NCBI GenBank assembly: GCA_022826965.1
Contig: JAJDTU010000001.1
Location: 399,808-463,807, forward strand
Length of the DNA: 64,000 nucleotides
Source of the DNA: Dehalococcoidia bacterium
GTDB taxonomy: Bacteria > Chloroflexota > Dehalococcoidia > Bin125
Reading direction: 5' to 3'
The notes under the pieces were generated by a model. The model worked only from the letters and a program-made list of their open reading frames with translations. It did not search any database and had not been told where the DNA came from. How positions within the stretch are numbered: position 1 is the stretch's first letter; each line of letters starts with the position of its first letter. A program made the position numbers and the translations under genes. This document shows positions 35,985 through 45,000 of the stretch, one piece after another.

Positions 35985-36040
35985 GCTATCGCAAGCGGGT
36001 GGTAGGCCACGATGGACTGCAGTGCGAACCTTTTGCCGGT
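35985..36040. repeat. Dispersed repeat, copy A
   Basis: One of three diverged copies in the window (others at about 39505-39590 and 48650-48731). The shared core here is GGTGGTAGGCCACGATGGAC (35998-36017) followed by TGCAGTGCGAACCTTTT. Similarity to the other copies fades after about 36040. It lies in the gap between the permease and the pduX-like gene. Confidence 0.5.
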
Positions 36041-36122
36041 CAGTCCACGTGCGAATTCGAGCGATTGGATCTTGAACGGTGGGTAGGGTCAGCACGGGGT
36101 CCATGGCCGCTAAGCTGCTCCC

Positions 36123-37007
36123 GTGAATGCCGGGATGAGAGGTGTCGCTCGGGCTCCGGCCTCATGTGGTGAGTTGGCCCAGGGCCTGCTTGGTGAATTG
36201 CACGTCATGGTGACGTGTCCGATCGACCTCTACTCGGCTGCGACCGTCGTGCTGCGCGAGGGCACGGGACAGATACACGGCCCGGGCCTTTGCCCGAAAG
36301 CGGTTCAGGCAGTGGCGTTGACGCTCGACCGCTTCAGCCTCGACGGTCTCGATGCGGCCCTGAGCATCGATAGTCCGATCCCGAGAGGCAAGGGGATGGC
36401 CAGCAGCACCGCCGACATCGTCGCGTCTGTAGCCGCCACGGGCGCCGCGCTCGGCCGAGCGACTGGTGCGGAGCTGGAAGCCGATATCGCATTGATGGTT
36501 GAACCGAGCGACGGCACGATGCTGCCCGGCATTGCGCTGTTCGACCACGTTCAAGGCCGGGTGAGGCGAAATCTGGGCGATCCGCCTCCGATCAGCGTTT
36601 TGGTGCTGGAGTTCGATCAACGAGTCGACACGGTCGCGTTCAATCTGATCGACCGTACAGCGGCGCTTGGCCGGCGTTCCGAGAGCTTTCGTGAGTCCTT
36701 GTCACTGATTGAGGCGGGAATTGCGACTGCCGACACCGAGCTCATCGGTCGCGGAGCCAGCCTGAGCGCGTCGACCTATCAGGATGTCGTGGCCAAGCCA
36801 GAGTTGCCGCAAGTCTTCGCACTGGCCGATGCGGCTGGCGCAGTCGGCGTCAATGTCGCGCACAGCGGCACGGTCGCCGGCATGTTGTTTGATGAGGATG
36901 CCGAACGGGTTGAGTGGGCCGCTGCGCAGGCGCGATTACGGCTGCCGGGCGTGCGCGCAGTTCATCGCCACCGACTGATCGGCGGGGGCGTTGCAACACT
37001 CGATTGA
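36123..37007 (+). CDS. pduX: L-threonine kinase, PduX-like GHMP kinase
   Basis: 294 residues. GHMP-type kinase that phosphorylates L-threonine on the way to the aminopropanol linker of cobalamin. The N-terminus ARAPASCGELAQGLLGE and the ATP loop SPIPRGKGMASSTADIVAS (about residues 82-100) are characteristic. FDHVQGRVRRNLG and VDTVAFN further match the PduX group. The C-terminus has VNVAHSGTVAGMLFD, the third GHMP motif. GTG 36123 is the listed start; ATG 36135 is equally possible, and no clear ribosome site is present. It lies just before a cobalamin riboswitch and near a cbiB-like remnant, consistent with cobalamin synthesis or salvage. Confidence 0.88.
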   Translation: MNAGMRGVARAPASCGELAQGLLGELHVMVTCPIDLYSAATVVLREGTGQIHGPGLCPKAVQAVALTLDRFSLDGLDAALSIDSPIPRGKGMASSTADIVASVAATGAALGRATGAELEADIALMVEPSDGTMLPGIALFDHVQGRVRRNLGDPPPISVLVLEFDQRVDTVAFNLIDRTAALGRRSESFRESLSLIEAGIATADTELIGRGASLSASTYQDVVAKPELPQVFALADAAGAVGVNVAHSGTVAGMLFDEDAERVEWAAAQARLRLPGVRAVHRHRLIGGGVATLD

Positions 37008-37049
37008 TTGTGGCTTGCTGGATGCCGGTGCTACGCTCAGGCGCAGCAG

Positions 37050-37245
37050 TATTCGTCCAGGTGCCCGTCCCGGGAGAATAGGGAAGTCGGTGAGATTCCG
37101 ACGCGGTAGCGCCACTGTAAGCGGGGCTTGCTCGATCGAGTGAGCAGACTGGAGAGCTGACGCCCACTGTCGACCGACCACGTGTCGATGGGAAGGGCTC
37201 GGCTCAGACCTCCACCCGCAAGCCAGGAGACCTGCCTGGGCGAGA
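37050..37245 (+). ncRNA. Cobalamin (B12) riboswitch
   Basis: Conserved elements occur in the correct order: GGTGCCCGTCCCGGGAGAAT (37060-37079, the family GGTGCC start) followed by AGGGAAGTCGGTGAGATTCC from 37080, then GCGGTAGCGCCACTGTAAGC and, after a variable arm, the B12 box AGCCAGGAGACCTGCC at 37221-37236. It lies about 240 bases upstream of the BtuF-like gene at 37480, with an intrinsic terminator between. Binding of adenosylcobalamin would favour the terminator and shut down uptake. Confidence 0.95.
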
Positions 37246-37314
37246 GGTGACAACTCTCCGCTTCAGAGAGGTCCCTCGATCTCCGGGCGCATCGTCCGGC
37301 CAGGTCGATCAACA

Positions 37315-37348
37315 ACCCTCCGGCGGAGCCGCTGGAGGGTGTTTTGTT
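37315..37348 (+). terminator. Intrinsic terminator of the cobalamin riboswitch
   Basis: ACCCTCC and GGAGGGT form a seven-base outer stem with a GC-rich inner stem, followed by GTTTTGTTGT. It is placed after the riboswitch and before the lipoprotein gene, as expected for transcriptional attenuation. Confidence 0.85.
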
Positions 37349-37479
37349 GTCGGCAATCCCGAGTGCCCAATCCCGAGCACGCGTCTGTTGGCAACTCCAC
37401 TCCATACCTCGCCCCGCTGCACAACGAGTCACGGTCGGTCTGCTCGAACGCGTCGAGCGGCCATCGAAAGGAGTTGGGC

Positions 37480-38778
37480 ATGTTGGTGTCACCATCGCGT
37501 TGGATTGGATGGCTGGCGATCCTGGTCATCGGCATGGTCCTGGTCGCGTGTTCGTCAGACGAACCGCAGCAGGAACAGCCCGCGCCGCAACCTGTTGCCG
37601 CCCAGACCGAGCAGCAGCAAACACAGGACCAAGCGCAGGTCGAGGCGGAGGTCGAGACGGCCGAACAGCCGCAAGCGCAGCCTGAACAGCAAGGACAGGC
37701 GGACGCCGCCGTCGTACAGGCGGAGGCGGCCGAGCAACAGCAGACCCGAGTTCAAGCATCGGAGCAGGCTGCGCAAGAGCAACCGGCTGAAGCTCAAACA
37801 CAGCCCGAGCAGGAAGCGATGGCGCAGCAGGCGCAATCTGCCGTGGCAACCGCAAGAACACTCGAGGGTGTGCGTGGCGTGGTGGATGCCAGCAACAGCG
37901 GCTGGCCGCGTGAGGTTGAGGGCTTGAACGGGGTCGTCAGCATTCCGGCCAAACCGATGCGGATCATCACGGCCTCGGTTGGACACGATGAGATGACGCT
38001 GGCCCTGGTGCCCAACGACCGATTGGTCGCGGTCGGAGCCGCAACCAAGAACTCCACATACTCGAACGTCGCGGCACTTGTGCAGGAGAAGCCGGAAATC
38101 TCGCGAGATCCTGAAGTGATCCTCGCGCAATCGCCGGATGTCCTCGTGACCAGTCCCTTCTTCCCGGTTGAAGCCATCGATGCGCTTGAGCGGGTTGGCA
38201 TTGTCGTGATTCAGACTGAGCTGATCCAGAGTCCGGAGGCGCGAATCAACAGCATCCTGCTGATGGGGTACATCTTCGGCGAAGAGGAACGCGCCTTCGA
38301 GTTCGCGGACGAGATCCAGGGGCGGTACGAGCGCCTCATTTCGATAACGAGTGTGAAGTCTCCTCAGCCCAGCGTGTTGGCGCTGACTCAATACTCGGAC
38401 ACACTCTGGGTCGCCGGCGGCAACTCGACTGAGGGCAGCGTGATTATTGCGGCCGGCGGCGTCAATGCGGCCGAAGTCGCCGGCATCCAGGGCAACCAGA
38501 CGACCAGCCTTGAAGGGTTGATCGCGATGGCGCCCGAGGTCATCATCATCGCCCAACCGGTCGAGTTCGGCGCGGAGGAGTTTCGCCAGAGTCTGCTCGA
38601 CAACGAGGCACTGGCCGAAGTACCGGCGATCCGAGCCGGCGCCGTGCACGTGGTCGAGAGCAAGCACTTCACGACGCTTTCCTATTGGAACATCAGGGGA
38701 GCGGAAGACCTGGCCCGGCTGCTCTGGCCCGATGACTTCCCGGACCCGCCGGCCGAGTCGTTCAGTCTGGCCGAATAG
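37480..38778 (+). CDS. BtuF-like cobalamin/iron-chelate-type ABC binding lipoprotein with Q-rich linker
   Basis: 432 residues from ATG 37480 with GAAAGGAG upstream. A short Sec leader ends in lipobox LVAC (Cys24). About 95 residues of Gln, Ala, Glu and Pro follow. The binding fold (PF01497, TroA/BtuF type) starts near residue 135 with VSIPAKPMRIITASVGHDEM and continues EVILAQSPDVLVTSPFF, SVLALTQYSDTLWVAGGNS and LEGLIAMAPEVIIIAQPV. Position downstream of a cobalamin riboswitch makes cobalamin or a cobinamide the likely ligand. No BtuC/BtuD genes follow in the window; the next 1 kb is decayed sequence. Confidence 0.9.
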   Translation: MLVSPSRWIGWLAILVIGMVLVACSSDEPQQEQPAPQPVAAQTEQQQTQDQAQVEAEVETAEQPQAQPEQQGQADAAVVQAEAAEQQQTRVQASEQAAQEQPAEAQTQPEQEAMAQQAQSAVATARTLEGVRGVVDASNSGWPREVEGLNGVVSIPAKPMRIITASVGHDEMTLALVPNDRLVAVGAATKNSTYSNVAALVQEKPEISRDPEVILAQSPDVLVTSPFFPVEAIDALERVGIVVIQTELIQSPEARINSILLMGYIFGEEERAFEFADEIQGRYERLISITSVKSPQPSVLALTQYSDTLWVAGGNSTEGSVIIAAGGVNAAEVAGIQGNQTTSLEGLIAMAPEVIIIAQPVEFGAEEFRQSLLDNEALAEVPAIRAGAVHVVESKHFTTLSYWNIRGAEDLARLLWPDDFPDPPAESFSLAE

Positions 38779-38816
38779 GACTCGCTTGCAGGAGGTGACG
38801 AAGCGGCGGCAACTGT

Positions 38817-39279
38817 TTACGCGGGAAGTCCCATCGCACGTCGAATATGGTCGATGTCCAGGTGCGCTCGCAAGAGGGGGGCCAGCCTGTCGTAGTCCTG
38901 ACCGGGATCGACGTCCTCGTTGGTCTGCGCCAGGCAGTCCCGATCGGGATAGACCGACAGGTCATCATCCTCGAGTGCCCGGCGGGTTGGTTCCCCGGCC
39001 GCGATCGGTCCTCGAACGGCAACGCGAGTGCGAAGCAGGACGGCGCTGTCTGGCAGGTAGGCAGCGCTGCCCGATTCGGACAGGCCGTGGATCGCCATCC
39101 ACGAGATTGCCCTCCCTGCTCGCGGTAGGGACAACACCTGCGAGCCCGTACAGCAACGCCGGACCTGGGCGTCGAGGCGCCGATCGCTCAAGGACGCCGA
39201 TCATTCGCCCGATCCAGGCGACCGGAGGAGATCGAGCCGGCGGGTCAGGCAGCAGCTGATCCGGAGCCAATGCCAGCAT
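38817..39279 (-). pseudogene. Decayed cbiB-like remnant (adenosylcobinamide-phosphate synthase)
   Basis: Two minus-strand frames together read like the N-terminal part of CbiB. From ATG 39279 one frame gives DQLLPDPPARSPPVAWIGRM and then IGVLERSAPRRPGPALLYGL, close to the normal CbiB opening (LLLGDPPARLHPVVWIGR type). Near 39130 the likeness passes to another frame, which gives LPDSAVLLRTRVAVRGPIAA then GEPTRRALEDDDL, resembling the CbiB helix with L-L-L-K-T-T-F-x-x-R-G-L-x-x-A-G. After that nothing CbiB-like remains, and the rest of the about 300-residue protein is missing. The neighbourhood (threonine kinase, cobalamin riboswitch, BtuF-like protein) supports the call. Frame and identity are by eye only. 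Confidence 0.55.
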
Positions 39280-39805
39280 GATGACGTCGACATCGAGCGC
39301 CAGATTGGCCCACTACTCGGAACAGATCGATGGAATCATCGTCGTCGTGCGCTCCGTGCCGGTCCTTCGCCGTCAGAGAAGCATTGCCAACGCTCGTCGG
39401 ACAGTAGAACAGACCTACAGTCCGTCGGATCGCCGGGTCATTCACCGTCGTCCAGCGCGCGCAGAAATGCACATGGGACAAGTCCAGCCACCACAAGCAG
39501 CTGGTGAGAGGCTCAAGTCGGAATTGACATCAGATCGGTAAGGCCCAAGGGACTGTACCGCGCACGTTCCTTTGGGAAGTGCCCCTATAGGTTGCCTTAT
39601 GGAACTCAGCGGAAACACGGTCCTATCGCCGGGTCCACGGGAACCGCATGATGAACGAACCATTGGCATGTCAGGTGTCAGCGGTCGAAACTGCATCATT
39701 GAGTGTGGTGGGATTCGCGCACGATCGCCGAGAGCGCTCCTTCGTTTCCAATCGCTCTCCGCGCCGGCCTAACGGTGATGGGGAATGGAGTTCGGTCACG
39801 CGACT
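39280..39805. other. Non-coding or decayed stretch with dispersed repeat copy B
   Basis: No frame here looks like a real protein. Copy B of the dispersed repeat lies at about 39505-39590. The stretch ends at the stop of the DppC-type gene at 39806. It may hold further remains of decayed cobalamin genes, but I recognise none. Confidence 0.5.
39505..39590. repeat. Dispersed repeat, copy B
   Basis: Core GGTAAGGCCCAAGGGACTGT (39537-39556), then ACCGCGCACGTTCC and TTTGGGAAGTGCCCCTATAG. It matches copy C over about 85 bases with small gaps; the differences often fall in third codon positions if read as GKAQGTVPRTFLWEVPL plus stop. Confidence 0.5.
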
Positions 39806-40693
39806 CTAGTCAGATCCCCTCAGGCGAGGGTCGAGCAAATCGCGCAGGGTGTCGCCAAGCAGGTTGAACGCGAGGACGGTCAGCACGATCGCCAGGCCAG
39901 GGAAGATGGCCAGGCTGCCCTGGCTGGTCAGGAATCGCTGCGCGCCGCTGAGCATCGAGCCCCACGACGGATCGGGCGGCTGCGTGCCCAGGCCGAGGAA
40001 ACTGAGCCCGGCCTCGGCGATGATCGCGAACCCGACCGCCAGCGAGCCCTGCACGATCACCGGCGCGAGAATGTTCGGAGCGATGTGCTGAAGGATGATC
40101 CGCCAGGTGCTGGCCCCGCTCGACTCGGCCGCCAGCACGTACTCCATCTCCTTGACCGACAGGGTGCTGCCTCGCACCAGCCGCGCCAGTCCGGGGATGA
40201 AAACGACGCCAATCGCGATCATCACATTGAAGATCCCCGTGCCCAGCACGGCGATGATGATCAGAGCCAGTAGCAGCGCGGGAAAGGCGTAGATCGCGTC
40301 CATCACGCGCATCATGACTTCGTCCTTCCAGCCACCGAGGTAGCCGGCCAGCATCCCGTAGGGCATGCCGATGCTGACTCCGATCCCGACCGAGATCACG
40401 CCGACCAGCAACGCCGTCCGCGCACCATGCACGATTCGCGAATAGGTATCGCGGCCGAGGTTGTCGGTACCCAGCCAGTGCGCGCCGGACGGTCCGGAGA
40501 ACAGCGCGTCGAAGTCGGTGAAGATCGGATCGTGTGTCGCCGCCACGTTGGTGAACACCGCCGCAAACAGCACGATCAGAATGACCAACAGGCTGATCAC
40601 CCCGGCCGGCCGGCGCGAGAAGCGACGCACGAACTCGCGCTCTCGAGCAAAGCGCCGGCTCTCGTCTTCCCACGGGATCGCAGGGCTACTCAT
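39806..40693 (-). CDS. DppC-type ABC transporter permease
   Basis: 295 residues. It has GAHWLGTDNLGRDTYSRIVH, the DppC hallmark, the coupling loop EYVLAAESSGASTWRIILQH and the end FNLLGDTLRDLLDPRLRG. Its start lies inside the end of the DppB-type gene (eight-base overlap). It belongs with the divergent binding-protein gene at 41743; no ATPase genes are adjacent. Confidence 0.94.
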   Translation of the reverse strand: MSSPAIPWEDESRRFAREREFVRRFSRRPAGVISLLVILIVLFAAVFTNVAATHDPIFTDFDALFSGPSGAHWLGTDNLGRDTYSRIVHGARTALLVGVISVGIGVSIGMPYGMLAGYLGGWKDEVMMRVMDAIYAFPALLLALIIIAVLGTGIFNVMIAIGVVFIPGLARLVRGSTLSVKEMEYVLAAESSGASTWRIILQHIAPNILAPVIVQGSLAVGFAIIAEAGLSFLGLGTQPPDPSWGSMLSGAQRFLTSQGSLAIFPGLAIVLTVLAFNLLGDTLRDLLDPRLRGSD

Positions 40694-41630
40694 AGCGAAT
40701 CCTCGGATCGATATAGCCGTAGGAGACGTCGACCAGCAGGTTTGACATCGCGACGGCGAGCGCCAGCATCAACGCCAACGCCTGCACCGTGACCAGCTCG
40801 CGATTGAAGATCGAGTCGATCAGCAACTTGCCGATGCCCGGCAGCGAGAAGACCGATTCGATGATGATCGCCCCGCTGACGATGTTGGAAATCTGCAGGC
40901 CGAGGATCGTGATCACGGGAATCATCGCGTTGCGGAAGCCGTGGCGGAAGATCACGTTTCGTTCGCGCAGGCCCTTGCTGCGCGCCGTGCGCACGTAGTC
41001 CTGCTGGAGCACCTCGACCATCGAGGCGCGCGTCTGACGCGCCAGCACCGCCGCTTGGGCGATACCGATCGCGATCGCCGGTAAGACCATGCCGCGCATG
41101 TTCTCGAGCGGATCCTCGCGGAAACTGGTGAATCCCAGCGCCGGGAACCAGCCGAGGTCGACGGCGAACACGAGGATCAACAGCAACGCCAGCCAGAAGT
41201 TGGGAATCGCAGCGCCCACGACGGCGAAGAACGTGCCCAGGTAGTCAAACGGCGTGTTCGGCTTCGATCCGGCCAGCAGGCCGATCGGCAACGCCAGGAT
41301 GACCGCCACAATCAGCGAGAGAATGCCAAGCTGGATCGTCACTTCGAGGCGGTCGGAGACCAGCGCGGCGACCGTGTCGCCGGAGCGCCGGCTTTCACCG
41401 AACTCGCCCTGGAAGGCGTGATACATCCAGTCGAGGTACTGAACGATGACCGGTCGGTTGAGGCCCAGTTCCTCGCGCAACGCCTCGACCAGGTTGAAGT
41501 CGGCCTCAGGTCCGAGAATCGCCAGCGCCGGGTCGCCCGGCAGAAGACGAATCGTGAAGAAGGTGATAGCGGAGATCAGGAAGAGAACCGGAATCGTCGC
41601 GATCAGTCGGCGAACAATGTAGATCGTCAT
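40686..41630 (-). CDS. DppB-type ABC transporter permease
   Basis: 314 residues. It opens IYIVRRLIATIPVLFLISAI, followed by FFTIRLLPGDPALAILG and LREELGLNRPVIVQYLDWM, all standard for DppB. The coupling loop is EVLQQDYVRTARSKGLRER. It ends SYGYIDPRIRYE. Its ATG is 112 bases from the divergent binding-protein gene, so the two directions probably share a control region. Confidence 0.94.
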   Translation of the reverse strand: MTIYIVRRLIATIPVLFLISAITFFTIRLLPGDPALAILGPEADFNLVEALREELGLNRPVIVQYLDWMYHAFQGEFGESRRSGDTVAALVSDRLEVTIQLGILSLIVAVILALPIGLLAGSKPNTPFDYLGTFFAVVGAAIPNFWLALLLILVFAVDLGWFPALGFTSFREDPLENMRGMVLPAIAIGIAQAAVLARQTRASMVEVLQQDYVRTARSKGLRERNVIFRHGFRNAMIPVITILGLQISNIVSGAIIIESVFSLPGIGKLLIDSIFNRELVTVQALALMLALAVAMSNLLVDVSYGYIDPRIRYE

Positions 41631-41678
41631 CCCGGATGGCCCCCAATTGGCGCGAAGTCTACCGAGCGGCGAACGCGT

Positions 41679-41707
41679 TCACAGCCTCGATCGATTTTCG
41701 TTAGCCT
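41679..41707 (+). promoter_or_regulatory. Possible sigma-70-type promoter
   Basis: TTCACA (41679-41684) and TAGCCT (41702-41707) with a 17-base spacer lie 35 bases before the ATG at 41743. The -10 is weak. A layout like that at 17048-17076 precedes the paralogous binding protein there. Confidence 0.3.
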
Positions 41708-41742
41708 CGCCGAAAGCTCCCGGACCAATGCGAGGAACGACC

Positions 41743-43563
41743 ATGAACGAGCGCAACTACTGGACCCGCATGTCGCGCAGGCGGCTCTCACGACGCACGC
41801 TGTTGCGCGCCAGTGCCCGGGCCGGTGTCGGCGCCGCCGGTCTGGCCCTGGTCGGCTGCGGCGACGACGATGACGACGACCAGCCCGCCGCGGTTCAGGT
41901 CCAGCAACAGCAGCAGCAGGATCAACCCGAACCGGCCGCGCAGCAGCAGGTCCAGCAACAACAACAACAGCAGCAGGCCGCCGAGCAGCAGGCCGCGCAG
42001 ACAGCTCAGCAGGAGCAGCAGGCTGAGCAACAGGCCCAACCGGAGCAGCAGGCGCAGCAGCAGGCCGCGGCGCAGCAGCAGGCGCAACAACAGGAGGTCG
42101 CGCACGTTCCGACGGGCGAGGTTACCTGGCCGATGGTCGGTAACATCAGCGGCACCGAGGGCACGACCGGTACCGGCGGCGGCGATCACCAGGTGCTCTG
42201 GACGGTGTTCGACAACCTCGTCGGCTACAACGCCGACCTGACGCCGACCGAGAGCCGCTCCCTGGCGGAAGTCTGGGAGATTCCAGATCCGCTGAAGCTG
42301 ATCTTCACGCTGCGGCCCAACGTTCCCTTCCACGACGGCGACACGTTGTCGTCGGACTCGGTCAGACTGCACGTTGAGCGGGGCAAGAATCTCGATGGTT
42401 CCAACGTCAAAGCCGACCTCGCCGCGATCGAGACCGTCGTTGCCGTCGACGATCTGACCGCAAACTTCGAGATGAATGCGCCCTTCTCGCCGTTGCTGCG
42501 GGTGCTCGGCGACCGAGCCGGGATGATCACGGCGCCCAGCTCACACGAGCGGATCAACGAGACCAACAGCCGCGAGGTGCCAGTCGGCACCGGCGCCTTC
42601 ACGTACGTCGACGAAGATCTCGACGGACCTTACACGCAGGAGTGGTTCCCCGAATACTGGAAGCCCAACGCGCCACTGGTCGAGAAACTGACCCTGCTCC
42701 AGGGTGTCGCCGCCGCACAGGTGACCAACGGCCTGTTGACCGGAGAGTTCGATCTCGTGGTTGGTCCCCCGACCGAAGACCTCGCACGGATTGAGGACGC
42801 GGGCAAGGCGCTCAGCATCAAACCGACCAACGGAAACGCATTCTTCTACATCAACCCCAACCTGCCGCCCTGGGACAACGAATACCTGCGCCAGGCCGTC
42901 AACCATGCGATTGATCGGGAACAACTGGTCCGGGTGCTCTACGACGACCTGCACACGCCGAACAAGTGGGGCTGGTTGGGTCCGGCCACGGGAGAGTTCC
43001 ACGACGAGGATGAAGTGCTCGTTAGCTACGACCCGGACAAGGTGCGCGAGTATCTCGAACTGGCGGGCTACCCGGACGGCCTCGAGTACGACATGAACAT
43101 CAACGACAGCAGCGTGGCCATCGCCCAGGCCGAGTTCATCCAGGCCAGCCTCGCGCAGTTCGGGATCAACATGAACATCGTGGTCCGGCCCAGCCCCGAC
43201 TACTACATCGAGTGGGTACAGAAACAGACCGCCGTGATGATGGCCGGTATGTCGGTCCGGGCCGACGTCTGGCAGCAGATGGCATTCGTCGCGCGGCAGG
43301 ACGGTCCGTTCGACTTCGCCCTGCCGGAGGCGGACAAGGACGCCGAGCTGCAGGCCGCCTTTACCAAGGTCACCGAGGTATTCGATCCGGCGGAACGCGT
43401 CGAGGCGATGCGCGAACTGAACCGCGTGCTCGAGTCGCGCGCCTATCACATCAAGCTCTACTTCGGCTCGTCCGTGATGGCCCACGACCCGAACCTGGAG
43501 TTCGAGCATTTCGGCGACGGGAAGCCGCACTTCGGCCAGGCCGACGTCCGGTGGCTCGCCTAA
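41743..43563 (+). CDS. Peptide/solute ABC transporter family 5 binding lipoprotein, Tat leader and Q-rich linker
   Basis: 606 residues from ATG 41743 (CGAGGAACGACC upstream). Tat motif SRRTLLR at residues 16-22 and lipobox ALVGC (Cys39). An Asp run is followed by about 75 residues mostly of Gln and Ala. The family 5 body starts VPTGEVTWPMVGNISGTEGT and has RSLAEVWEIPDPLKLIFTLR, GTGAFTYVDEDLDGPYTQEW and EYLRQAVNHAIDREQLV. It is clearly paralogous to the protein at 45001-46806, sharing these blocks, and is divergent from its likely permeases at 39806-41630. Substrate unknown. Confidence 0.93.
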   Translation: MNERNYWTRMSRRRLSRRTLLRASARAGVGAAGLALVGCGDDDDDDQPAAVQVQQQQQQDQPEPAAQQQVQQQQQQQQAAEQQAAQTAQQEQQAEQQAQPEQQAQQQAAAQQQAQQQEVAHVPTGEVTWPMVGNISGTEGTTGTGGGDHQVLWTVFDNLVGYNADLTPTESRSLAEVWEIPDPLKLIFTLRPNVPFHDGDTLSSDSVRLHVERGKNLDGSNVKADLAAIETVVAVDDLTANFEMNAPFSPLLRVLGDRAGMITAPSSHERINETNSREVPVGTGAFTYVDEDLDGPYTQEWFPEYWKPNAPLVEKLTLLQGVAAAQVTNGLLTGEFDLVVGPPTEDLARIEDAGKALSIKPTNGNAFFYINPNLPPWDNEYLRQAVNHAIDREQLVRVLYDDLHTPNKWGWLGPATGEFHDEDEVLVSYDPDKVREYLELAGYPDGLEYDMNINDSSVAIAQAEFIQASLAQFGINMNIVVRPSPDYYIEWVQKQTAVMMAGMSVRADVWQQMAFVARQDGPFDFALPEADKDAELQAAFTKVTEVFDPAERVEAMRELNRVLESRAYHIKLYFGSSVMAHDPNLEFEHFGDGKPHFGQADVRWLA

Positions 43564-43568
43564 GGGAT

Positions 43569-44840
43569 CTAGTAGGGCGGATCCAGCCCCAGTGCCTCGA
43601 ACCGCTCGCGCATGGCCGTCCGGGACGACTCCGTGATCGACGTGATCTCGTCCCAGCTGTAGCCAAGCTCCCGCAGGATCTCCTCGGCGTGCTGGTCGAG
43701 TTCGGGCGGAGGACCCTTGACCGAGGGCGGCGTCTCGCTGAAGTGGATCAGAGGACCTACGAACGGAATCGTGCCGATTGGCGGCAGCTCGACATCGGTG
43801 ATGTAACCGTTGGCCCGGGCCTGCGGATCGGACAGCACGTCGGCGTGGCTGAAGACTCGGTTGGCGATGATCTGCGGCTGGGAATCGAAGAAGGCTTCCC
43901 ACTCTGCCGTCGTTCGTGAGCGGAACGCGGCAGCCAACACCGGTCGGATGGAACGGGCAATCTCGGGATCGGTTGACATACCGACGCGTTTCTGGACACT
44001 GTTCCAGCGCTCGTCGGTGGCGGCATTAGGGATGCCGCCGAACTCGCAGAGCGCCTGCCAGGCGGGCTCGGTCTTGGCGAATGAGATGGCCATCCAGCCA
44101 CCGTCTTTGGTCTCGTAGATGGCCTCCATGCCGGGCACGTTGGGATGGTGAGCGCCGTCGCGCTCTAGCGTTTGGCCGGTCAGTCCGGCGTGGTTCAACT
44201 CCCACGACTGCAGCCAAATCTGGGCACCATAAGCAGAGATGTTGACCTTTTGTCCGACGCCATGGCGCTCACGAGCGAGCAGCGCGGTCACGGTCGCCAG
44301 GGCGAGCTGCATCGCGCCTGCCAGGTCGGCAACGGTGACGCCGGCGCGCATCGGCGCTCCGTCGGCCTCGCCGATCATGCTCATTAGTCCGCCGCGCGCC
44401 TGGGCGGCGATGTCGGTCATCGGACGGGTCGCCTTGGGACCGTGCGGACCGAAGCCGTTGGCCAGGGCATAGACGAGCCCCGGGTTGCGCTCGCGGCAGG
44501 CTTCGTAGCCCAACCCCAGCCGCTCGAGTGCGGCCTCACGGTAGTTGCTGATGAAGGCGTCGGCGGTCTCGAGCAGTCGGTGGATGACCTCAAGACCAGC
44601 CTCTGACTTGGCATCGATGCTGATTGAGCGCTTGCCTCTGCTGGTTGAAGCGAACTGGGTGCCGGCCGTGCCGGGCGGATTGGTGTTGTTGACTCCGCGC
44701 CCGTAGCGGCTGCCGTCGCCGCCAGGCGTTTCCACCCGGATCACATCGGCCCCCATCTCGGCCAGGTAGCCGCCCGCAGCCGGCCCTTGCAGGGCCGTGG
44801 CCATCTCGATGATCCGCATGCCGGTGAGCGGTTCGGTCAT
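43569..44840 (-). CDS. CaiB/BaiF family III CoA-transferase
   Basis: 423 residues from ATG 44840 (MTEPLTGMRIIEMATA), with GGGGAAG upstream; the frame is open to 44942 but this start fits the family. It transfers CoA between carboxylic acids through an Asp anhydride; the catalytic Asp is probably in RPMTDIAAQARGGLMSMIGE (about residue 167). AEMGADVIRVETPGGDGSRY and RGKRSISIDAKSEAGLE are standard CoA-binding regions. It ends three codons from the convergent binding-protein gene and is divergent from the second binding protein, so it is sandwiched between two paralogous lipoprotein genes. It may activate an imported organic acid. Confidence 0.91.
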   Translation of the reverse strand: MTEPLTGMRIIEMATALQGPAAGGYLAEMGADVIRVETPGGDGSRYGRGVNNTNPPGTAGTQFASTSRGKRSISIDAKSEAGLEVIHRLLETADAFISNYREAALERLGLGYEACRERNPGLVYALANGFGPHGPKATRPMTDIAAQARGGLMSMIGEADGAPMRAGVTVADLAGAMQLALATVTALLARERHGVGQKVNISAYGAQIWLQSWELNHAGLTGQTLERDGAHHPNVPGMEAIYETKDGGWMAISFAKTEPAWQALCEFGGIPNAATDERWNSVQKRVGMSTDPEIARSIRPVLAAAFRSRTTAEWEAFFDSQPQIIANRVFSHADVLSDPQARANGYITDVELPPIGTIPFVGPLIHFSETPPSVKGPPPELDQHAEEILRELGYSWDEITSITESSRTAMRERFEALGLDPPY

Positions 44841-45000
44841 CGGCTTCCCCGTGTCATCCGCGCTCGCGTGGTTGGAGGATACGCGATGCGGCAGTGGCCG
44901 CGAATTGATAGCACCGACTCGATTGAGAAGCAATATCATCATTCGCAGGATCGAATGGTTGTTGTTCCTCGTGGCACGGCAACGAAGAGTGGAGACCGAG

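Noticed and set aside
38847..39128. Plus-strand open frame of 93 codons as a real gene
   Set aside because: It is antisense to the CbiB-like remnant, has no ribosome site and does not look like a known fold.
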